NCBI GenBank assembly: GCA_016933355.1
Contig: JAFGBC010000153.1
Location: forward strand, 1-6,068
DNA from: Candidatus Aminicenantota bacterium
GTDB taxonomy: Bacteria > Acidobacteriota > Aminicenantia > Aminicenantales > JAFGBC01
Length of the DNA stretch: 6,068 nt
Reading direction: 5' to 3'
Below the pieces are notes generated by a model that saw only the letters and a list, made by a program, of their open reading frames with translations, was not told the DNA's origin and did not search any database. Both the position numbers and the translations under genes were made by a program. Below, piece after piece: positions 1 to 4,826 of this stretch; position 1 is the first letter of the stretch, and every line of letters starts with the position of its first letter.

Positions 1-2
1 CC

Positions 3-248
3 GCGACCTTCCGCCTCTCGTTCGAGCACGTCGGCCCGCGCCTGGACATGGATTACTCGTCCTGGATTGCCGTCCCGGTCGGCCTCCCCCGGATGACGCT
101 CCTCGGCGCCATGCTCGCGTTCGAGGCCGGACCCGGCTTCGAAATCCACATCTCCGCCGAGAATCTTCTCGACGAGCGCTATCAGACCGTCTTCGGCTAC
201 GGCGCGCCCGGACGCTCGTTCTCGGCCGGCTTCAGGTTGTCGCTCTGA
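3..248 (+). CDS. TonB-dependent outer-membrane receptor, C-terminal fragment (5' end outside window)
   Basis: This is the last 81 codons of a gene that begins upstream of the window; the frame is open from base 3 to the TGA at 246-248. The segment AENLLDERYQTVFGYGAPGR matches the hallmark near the end of TonB-dependent receptors (N-L-[LF]-D-x-x-Y, then a short tyrosine/glycine stretch and P-G-R), which leads into the last beta strand of the 22-stranded barrel (FSAGFRLSL). Alternating hydrophobic residues earlier in the fragment fit transmembrane strands. Such receptors import siderophores, cobalamin, glycans or other large nutrients using TonB-ExbBD energy; the plug and ligand-binding loops lie outside, so the substrate cannot be told. 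The protein ends in Leu rather than the more usual aromatic residue. The ATG at 48 is internal and has no ribosome binding site, so it is not a start. Family assignment is fairly secure; specificity is unknown. Confidence 0.85.
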   Translation, partial: ATFRLSFEHVGPRLDMDYSSWIAVPVGLPRMTLLGAMLAFEAGPGFEIHISAENLLDERYQTVFGYGAPGRSFSAGFRLSL

Positions 249-259
249 GAATCCGCGGT

Positions 260-323
260 CTCTCCCCGTCCTCGGCTTCCCCGGCATGATGCGGCGGGGA
301 GAGCGGAGAGCTTTCTCTTTTTT
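260..323 (+). terminator. possible transcription terminator after the TonB receptor
   Basis: A 9-bp perfect stem, CTCTCCCCG (260-268) with CGGGGAGAG (295-303), lies 12 bases after the receptor stop. A second short stem, AGAG (307-310) with CTCT (315-318), runs straight into a six-T run (318-323). The T run is on the plus strand, so it suits the receptor gene and not the converging reductase. The main stem is separated from the T run by 14 bases, so this is not a textbook rho-independent terminator. Confidence 0.4.
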
Positions 324-348
324 CGGACGGAAAGCGCGGGAATCTGTT

Positions 349-1602
349 CTAAGCGAAAATCGTCTTCAATTCATTAATCCGTCGATCGATATTCACGCGG
401 CCGCGGCAGGACGCCAGGCACGTCGAACAGTCCCGGCAGGCGTCGAGCCCGCGTCCGGCCGGGATCTCGGCCAGAACTTGGCGCGCGTGGCCGAAATTCC
501 CGTAGGCGGCGGCGTACATGTGAACGCGGACGAGCTCGGCGACGTCGGCGCCGTTGGGGCAGCCGCTCTCGCACGTCCGGCAGCGGCGGCAGACGGCCTC
601 CATGGCCAGCTTGATCCGGCGGTCCTCCAGGAACGTTCTCTCCTCGGGCGTGTAGTCCAGGTCGAAAGCCGCCGGGAGGTCTTCTTCGAGCTGCTGGAAG
701 GTCGTGAAGCCGGGGACGGCACAGCCGACGAAGGGGTGGCGCAGCGCCCATTTCAACAAAGCGGAGTTCATGAGCGTCCCGGCGTAATACCGGGCGTACA
801 TCGCGCTGTCGGCGGACTCGATCGCGTCCCGGTACCAGCCCTGCTGGCACTGGGTTTTCATCGCCACGAGCCCGATACCTCGGGATTCGGCCTTGCGGAC
901 GGCCGCGAAGAACGCCGCATCCTCGGCCAGAGCATAATTGAAGGTCGTCAGGATGACCTCGTAAACGCCCAGGTCGGCGCCGAGGTCGATCATCTCGGTC
1001 ATATTTTCGTGCGTGGAGAACCCGACGGCGCGCGCTTTCCCCTGCTGCTTGAGCGCCTGCAGCGCCTCTAGAACACCGGGATTGGTCAGCCAGCCCTTCT
1101 CGGAGATGTTGTGGGAATAGAGGACGTCGACGTATTCGGTCTGGAGGCGCCGCAGGCTGTCCTCGGCGCTCTTGAGGTAAAACGCCTTGGCCTGCTCGGC
1201 CGTCATGTTCCGCTGGGCGTGGGGCACGTAGACTTTCGTGGCGATGACCGCGTCCTTGCGCCCCGCCAGCTCCTTCAGGACCCGGCCGACCATTTCCTCG
1301 TTGCGCCCCCGCATGTAATTGGCGGCGGTGTCGAAATGGCGAATCCCCATCTCGAACGAGCGGCGGACGAGCTCCGGGTTGTCGGCGTTCATGACGCCCA
1401 TGCCCACGATCGGCGCCGCGAGTCCGGCCTTGCCGAGAGGACGGACGATCGGGCTCCGTTCCTCCCCGACGCGGCCGGCCGCGGCGCGATCGGATCCGGC
1501 ATCCTTCGCCGCCAGCGACCGGACGGCCAGCGGCGCGCCGGCCAGGCCGCCGATCGTGCTCTTGACGAACGCCCGGCGAGAGTAACGATGCGTTTCAGCC
1601 AT
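349..1602 (-). CDS. Tat-exported aldo/keto reductase with C-terminal double iron-sulfur domain
   Basis: The 417-residue product has three parts (numbered from the Met at 1602). Residues 8-14, SRRAFVK, are a near-perfect twin-arginine motif followed by a short hydrophobic stretch (15-27), predicting folded export through Tat or membrane anchoring. Residues about 56-320 are an aldo/keto reductase TIM barrel with the whole catalytic tetrad visible: Asp91 and Tyr96 (HFDTAANY), Lys123 (ATKVY) and His164 (LYSHN). The C-terminus holds two cysteine motifs, C338/C341/C344/C348-Pro and C389/C392/C395/C399, each CX2CX2CX3C, suited to two [4Fe-4S] clusters. The family reduces carbonyls or oxidises alcohols with NAD(P)H; the iron-sulfur tail suggests electron transfer to another partner. 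The substrate is unknown. Two in-frame ATGs exist (1608 and 1602); I chose 1602 because AGGAGG at 1611-1616 is 8 bases from it but only 2 from 1608. The gene diverges from the M16 operon and converges on the TonB receptor. Family call secure, role inferred. Confidence 0.93.
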   Translation of the reverse strand: MAETHRYSRRAFVKSTIGGLAGAPLAVRSLAAKDAGSDRAAAGRVGEERSPIVRPLGKAGLAAPIVGMGVMNADNPELVRRSFEMGIRHFDTAANYMRGRNEEMVGRVLKELAGRKDAVIATKVYVPHAQRNMTAEQAKAFYLKSAEDSLRRLQTEYVDVLYSHNISEKGWLTNPGVLEALQALKQQGKARAVGFSTHENMTEMIDLGADLGVYEVILTTFNYALAEDAAFFAAVRKAESRGIGLVAMKTQCQQGWYRDAIESADSAMYARYYAGTLMNSALLKWALRHPFVGCAVPGFTTFQQLEEDLPAAFDLDYTPEERTFLEDRRIKLAMEAVCRRCRTCESGCPNGADVAELVRVHMYAAAYGNFGHARQVLAEIPAGRGLDACRDCSTCLASCRGRVNIDRRINELKTIFA

Positions 1603-1610
1603 GGCCATGT

Positions 1611-1616
1611 CCTCCT
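1611..1616 (-). promoter_or_regulatory. ribosome binding site deciding the reductase start
   Basis: On the minus strand AGGAGG is followed by ACATGGCCATGG. Spacing is 2 bases to the first ATG (1608) and 8 bases to the second (1602). The usual range of 5-9 bases favours the second, giving a protein two residues shorter (starting MAETH). Confidence 0.7.
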
Positions 1617-1653
1617 CTGGATCGATTCGTTCTTCTTGTCCGAAATTTTTTTC

Positions 1654-1682
1654 ATGATAGCACAGGACCCGCGCCCGGCCAA
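1654..1682 (-). promoter_or_regulatory. sigma70-type promoter for the aldo/keto reductase
   Basis: Read on the minus strand there is TTGGCC (1682-1677), a 17-base spacer, and TATCAT (1659-1654), the latter preceded by TGC, an extended -10 element. TATCAT matches five of six consensus bases and TTGGCC four of six. Transcription would start near 1647, giving a leader of about 40-45 bases before the ribosome binding site and start. An A-rich patch follows the -10, unusual in this GC-rich DNA, which supports the call. Not tested by experiment. Confidence 0.6.
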
Positions 1683-1710
1683 GAGCCGCCCCATAGCCTC
1701 CGCGCCGGCA

Positions 1711-1750
1711 ACGGGGGCTCGCGGACGGTCATGGGCCGTCCCGCCCCCGT
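1711..1750. repeat. nested inverted repeat between divergent promoters
   Basis: The outer arms ACGGGGGC (1711-1718) and GCCCCCGT (1743-1750) are perfect 8-bp complements. Inside them GGACGG (1723-1728) and CCGTCC (1736-1741) are perfect 6-bp complements around a 7-base loop. Neither side is followed by a T run, so it is not an ordinary terminator. It lies between the two predicted -35 elements, where an operator or a regulator-binding dyad could control both directions. Chance GC-rich pairing cannot be excluded. Confidence 0.45.
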
Positions 1751-1765
1751 CGGGTTGACCGACGG
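1747..1765. repeat. 7-bp inverted repeat overlapping the M16 operon -35 element
   Basis: CCGTCGG (1747-1753), a 5-base spacer, then CCGACGG (1759-1765). The spacer and right arm contain the TTGACC -35 hexamer (1755-1760), so a protein bound here would block or recruit RNA polymerase. The left arm shares bases 1747-1750 with the neighbouring nested repeat, so both structures cannot form at once in a single strand. Operator role is inferred from position only. Confidence 0.4.
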
Positions 1766-1783
1766 CAAAGCGTGTGATAGGGT
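1755..1783 (+). promoter_or_regulatory. sigma70-type promoter for the M16 protease operon
   Basis: TTGACC (1755-1760; five of six -35 consensus bases), a 17-base spacer, then TAGGGT (1778-1783), which keeps the three most important -10 bases (T1, A2, T6). TG at 1775-1776 makes an extended -10. Transcription would start near 1790, leaving a leader of about 28 bases that holds the strong ribosome binding site. The geometry mirrors that of the divergent reductase promoter. Confidence 0.55.
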
Positions 1784-1802
1784 AAATTTTCCGATCCGCC
1801 CG

Positions 1803-1810
1803 AAGGAGGT
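1803..1810 (+). promoter_or_regulatory. strong ribosome binding site of the first M16 gene
   Basis: AAGGAGGT, a full match to the 16S anti-Shine-Dalgarno core, ends 7 bases before the ATG at 1818. This fixes the start at 1818 rather than the in-frame ATG at 1731, which has no such site, would lie upstream of the predicted promoter, and would place 29 residues ahead of the signal peptide. Confidence 0.85.
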
Positions 1811-1817
1811 ATCCGCC

Positions 1818-3335
1818 ATGAGACGGTCTTCGATCCTCGTCTTTGCGCTTCTGGCGTTCGCGGGCGCGGCCGCCGCGGCCGGCGCCGTCAGCCTCGACGT
1901 CAAGGAGCACACCCTGGGAAACGGGATGAAGATCCTAATGATCCCCAAGCCGGGCGTCCCCCGCGTCGTCTGCCACGTCTACTATAAAGTCGGCTCGATC
2001 AACGAGCGGCCCGGCATCACCGGAATCGCCCATCTCCACGAGCACATGATGTTCAAGGGCACCCAAATCATGGGCGTCACCGATTTCGCCAAGGACGCCG
2101 AGATCGACCGCAAGATCGAGGCGCTTATGGACAAAATCTACCGTGAGCGCTTCTGGAAGGCCGACGGCGGCGACCAGGCCCTGATCGCCCAGTGGCAGAA
2201 GGACGTCGACGAGTTGGTCAAGGCCGAGAAGGCCACCATCGTCAAGGACGACCTCTGGACCCAGTACATGAAGAACGGCGGCACCGGCCTCAACGCCTCG
2301 ACCGGGAACGAGACGACGGGCTACTACGTGACCCTGCCCTCGAACAAGGTCGAGCTCCAGATGCTCCTTGAGTCGGACCGTATGGCCAATGCCTACTTCC
2401 GCGAGTTCTATTCCGAGAAGGACGTCGTCATGGAGGAGCGCCGGCTGAGCGAAAACCGGCCCGGCTTCCTGTTCAGCGAGCAGGTCTCCGCGGCCTTCTA
2501 CGCCGCTTCGCCCTACCATTGGAGCGTCCTGGGCTGGATGGACGACCTGCGCAAGATCACCAAACGGGACATGGTCGAGTTCCACAACGCCTATTACATC
2601 CCCAACAACACGGTCGCCATCTACGTCGGCGACCTCGACCCGGCCCGCATCGTCGCCCTGGCCGAACAGTACTTCGGCCGCATCCCCAAAGGTCCCGACG
2701 TCGAGCCGATCCGGACGGCCGAGCCGCCCCAGTACAGCGAAAAGCGGATGTACGGCGAGGGGCCGGCCCCGACCAGCCTCCAGATCATGTTCCACGTTCC
2801 GCGCGAGGGCCATCCCGACACGGCGCCGCTGGCCGTCCTGGCCGACGCGCTCGGCTCGAGCTTCGGCGGCATGCGGTTCGGGGGCGGCGGGGGCGGCACG
2901 GGCCGCCTCTACAAGCTCCTGGTCCGCGACAAGCAGATGGCCGTCAGCGCCTCGGCCTTCAGCCGGCCTCAGTGGTACGCCGGCGCCTTCCAATTCAGCG
3001 CCATGCCCCGCATCGACAAGAACGTCAAGCCCGAGGACCTCGAGAAGGAGCTCTGGGCCGAGATGGATAAGATCAAGGCGGAGGGCCTGACCGCGGAGGA
3101 GATCCAGAAGGCCAAGAACCGGAGCGAGGCCAACTTCCTGCGCAGCCTCCAGAGCACGATGGGGCTGGCCTCGCGCGTCGGCCGCGCCGAGCTCAACCGC
3201 GGCTGGCGCTCGATCCTGACCGACCTCGACGCCCTCAAGGCCGTCTCGAACGACGACATCAAGCGCGTCGCGGCCGCCTATTTCGTCAAGGACAACAGCC
3301 TGACCGCCGTCTATCGCCGCAAGATGGGGCGCTGA
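1818..3335 (+). CDS. secreted M16 zinc metallopeptidase, catalytic subunit (insulinase/pitrilysin family)
   Basis: The 505-residue protein starts with a Sec signal peptide (MRR, a hydrophobic core, then an alanine run ending near residue 22), so it acts in the periplasm or on the membrane surface. The inverted zinc motif HxxEH is H72-L-H-E75-H76: two histidine ligands and the catalytic glutamate. E207 in the VMEERRLSEN segment is the likely third zinc ligand, with E200 seven residues earlier. These are 131 residues from H76, against about 75 in compact members, because of a charged helical insertion at roughly 94-150. The M16 C-terminal domain covers about 245-435. It has R363 (GRLYKLLVRDK), but the tyrosine normally 13 residues later is V376. 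A glycine-rich stretch (350-362) precedes R363. About 500 residues fits a single half-unit M16B protein that needs a partner, supplied by the next gene 11 bases downstream. Substrate peptides are unknown. Confidence 0.93.
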   Translation: MRRSSILVFALLAFAGAAAAAGAVSLDVKEHTLGNGMKILMIPKPGVPRVVCHVYYKVGSINERPGITGIAHLHEHMMFKGTQIMGVTDFAKDAEIDRKIEALMDKIYRERFWKADGGDQALIAQWQKDVDELVKAEKATIVKDDLWTQYMKNGGTGLNASTGNETTGYYVTLPSNKVELQMLLESDRMANAYFREFYSEKDVVMEERRLSENRPGFLFSEQVSAAFYAASPYHWSVLGWMDDLRKITKRDMVEFHNAYYIPNNTVAIYVGDLDPARIVALAEQYFGRIPKGPDVEPIRTAEPPQYSEKRMYGEGPAPTSLQIMFHVPREGHPDTAPLAVLADALGSSFGGMRFGGGGGGTGRLYKLLVRDKQMAVSASAFSRPQWYAGAFQFSAMPRIDKNVKPEDLEKELWAEMDKIKAEGLTAEEIQKAKNRSEANFLRSLQSTMGLASRVGRAELNRGWRSILTDLDALKAVSNDDIKRVAAAYFVKDNSLTAVYRRKMGR

Positions 3336-3340
3336 GGAGG
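3335..3340 (+). promoter_or_regulatory. ribosome binding site overlapping the upstream stop codon
   Basis: AGGAGG begins on the last base of the first M16 gene's TGA (3333-3335) and ends 6 bases before the ATG at 3347. Ribosomes ending on the first gene would sit on this site, which suggests translational coupling and roughly equal amounts of the two subunits. Confidence 0.75.
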
Positions 3341-3346
3341 ACGACC

Positions 3347-4816
3347 ATGAGAAGAACGCTGTTCAAAGCCGCGGCCGTTCTGGCCGTTTCGATTCTGTTC
3401 GCGTCCCTGGGCCTGGCCCAGGCGACCAGGCCCGCCGACCTCAAATACCCCTCGCTCAGCTACAACCCGCCCGATCCCCAGGCCTTCCGGACCGGGCTCG
3501 CGGGCGGCCTCCGCGCCTACATCCAGGAGGACCGGTCCCTCCCGCTCGTGAACATCACGGCCCTCGTCAACTTCGGCGAAATCTACGTCCCCAAGGACAA
3601 GACCGGCCTGGCCGGGCTCATGGGCCAGACCCTGATCAAGGGCGGCACCCAGGCCAAGGACGGCGCGGCCATCGAGGACCGGGTCGACTTCCTGGGCGCC
3701 TCGCTCGCCTTCATGGCCGGCGAGCGGACCTCCCAGCTCTCCATGTCCGTCCTGAGCAAGGACCTCGACGAGGGGCTCCAGATCTTCTTCGACGTCCTGC
3801 GCAACCCCGCATTCCGCGAGGATGCGGTCAGCCTGGCCAAGGCCCGGATGATCGAGCAGCTCCGCCAGGCGAACGACCAGCCCGCCCAGATCCTGAGCCG
3901 CGAGTTCGAGGCGCTCCTCTACGGCGACCATCCCCTGACCCGGCAGCCGGCCAAGGCGACCTACGAGGGGATGACCCCGGCCGACCTCAAGGCCCTCCAC
4001 GCCAAGTACTTCTTCCCCAAGAACATCATCCTGGCCGTCTCGGGCGACTTCGCCAAGAGCGCGCTCAAGTCGAAGATCAACACGCTCGCCGGCGGCTGGG
4101 CCAACCGCAGCCTCGACATCCCCGCTTTCTCCAAGGACTTCCCCCGGCCCGAGCCCGGCGTCTATTTCATCCAGAAACCGATCACCCAAGGCTACATCTC
4201 GCTCGGCCACTTGGGCCTCGAGGACACGAACCCCGACTACTTCGCGGTCCAGGTCATGAACTTCATCCTGGGCGGCGGGAGCTTCACCTCGCGGATCACG
4301 ACCAAGGTCCGCTCCGACGAGGGGCTGTCCTACAACCAGGGCAGCCGCTTCGCCTATCGTTGGGGCTTCCCCGGCACGTTCTCCGGCTACGTCCAGACCA
4401 AGTCGGCCACGGTCGGCTACGCGATCTCTCTCATCCTGGCCGAGTTCGACCGCATCCGCAAGGAGCCGGTGAGCGATGACGAGATGGAGACGGCCGTCAA
4501 CTACTACCTGGAGAGCTTCGCCGACGGTTTCCAGTCGGCCCAGGCGACCATGATGAGCTTCGCCAACCTGGAGATGACCGGCAAGCCCAGGGACTACTTC
4601 AAAACCTACCGGGACAAGATCAAGGCCGTGACCAAGGACAAGGTGCAGGCCGTCGCCCAAAAATACATCCAGCCCGACAAGGCCGCGATCATGATCGTGG
4701 GCGACTGGGAGCCGTCGAACGCGGGCGGCGACAAATGGGCCGGGCCGCTCGAGAAGCTGGGGAAGGTCCACCGCGTCGCCCTGCGCGACCCGATGACGGG
4801 GGCCGAGCAGAAGTAG
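3347..4816 (+). CDS. secreted M16 family protein, non-catalytic partner subunit
   Basis: The 489-residue protein has a Sec signal peptide (MRRTLFK, hydrophobic 8-23, likely cut after LGLAQA at residue 26). It has the two M16 half-domains (about 52-200 and 205-390) but no zinc site: where HxxEH should be, GLAGLMGQTL puts Gly90, Gly93 and Gln94 in place of His, Glu and His. It keeps the C-terminal signature FTSRITTKVRSDEGLSY, with R316 and Y329 thirteen residues apart, the pair that positions substrate in M16 enzymes. This is the partner pattern of mitochondrial processing peptidase alpha and of bacterial M16B heterodimers, so it most likely completes the active site of the zinc-bearing protein encoded just upstream. 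The start is set by AGGAGG six bases ahead. The stop lies 10 bases from the stop of the opposing transporter gene. The subunit role is inference; the family and the loss of ligands are read directly. Confidence 0.92.
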   Translation: MRRTLFKAAAVLAVSILFASLGLAQATRPADLKYPSLSYNPPDPQAFRTGLAGGLRAYIQEDRSLPLVNITALVNFGEIYVPKDKTGLAGLMGQTLIKGGTQAKDGAAIEDRVDFLGASLAFMAGERTSQLSMSVLSKDLDEGLQIFFDVLRNPAFREDAVSLAKARMIEQLRQANDQPAQILSREFEALLYGDHPLTRQPAKATYEGMTPADLKALHAKYFFPKNIILAVSGDFAKSALKSKINTLAGGWANRSLDIPAFSKDFPRPEPGVYFIQKPITQGYISLGHLGLEDTNPDYFAVQVMNFILGGGSFTSRITTKVRSDEGLSYNQGSRFAYRWGFPGTFSGYVQTKSATVGYAISLILAEFDRIRKEPVSDDEMETAVNYYLESFADGFQSAQATMMSFANLEMTGKPRDYFKTYRDKIKAVTKDKVQAVAQKYIQPDKAAIMIVGDWEPSNAGGDKWAGPLEKLGKVHRVALRDPMTGAEQK

Positions 4817-4826
4817 GCGCCCGCCC

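Noticed and set aside
286..1071. Plus-strand open frame antisense to the aldo/keto reductase
   Set aside because: Low-complexity Arg/Gly/Val/Ala product with no motif; the minus strand encodes the full catalytic tetrad and cysteine motifs.
1389..1656. Possible leader peptide starting MKKISDKKNES at 1656 on the minus strand, just after the reductase -10 element
   Set aside because: The ATG overlaps the predicted -10 hexamer, so it would not be in the transcript. It has no ribosome binding site and simply runs out of frame into the reductase gene.
1711..1750. Nested inverted repeat as a rho-independent terminator
   Set aside because: No T run follows on either strand and no gene ends nearby; both flanking genes start here.
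1731..1817. Upstream ATG at 1731 as the start of the first M16 gene
   Set aside because: No Shine-Dalgarno precedes it, it lies upstream of the predicted promoter, and it would bury the signal peptide 29 residues inside the protein.
1935..2993. Minus-strand open frame (352 codons) antisense to the first M16 gene
   Set aside because: Same shadow pattern; the opposite strand carries the HxxEH metallopeptidase with signal peptide and strong Shine-Dalgarno.
3311..4771. Long minus-strand open frame (486 codons) antisense to the second M16 gene
   Set aside because: Its composition (Gly, Leu, Val, Glu, Asp repeats) is that of a shadow frame in GC-rich DNA, it shows no recognisable domain, and the sense strand encodes a clear M16 protein with its own ribosome binding site.
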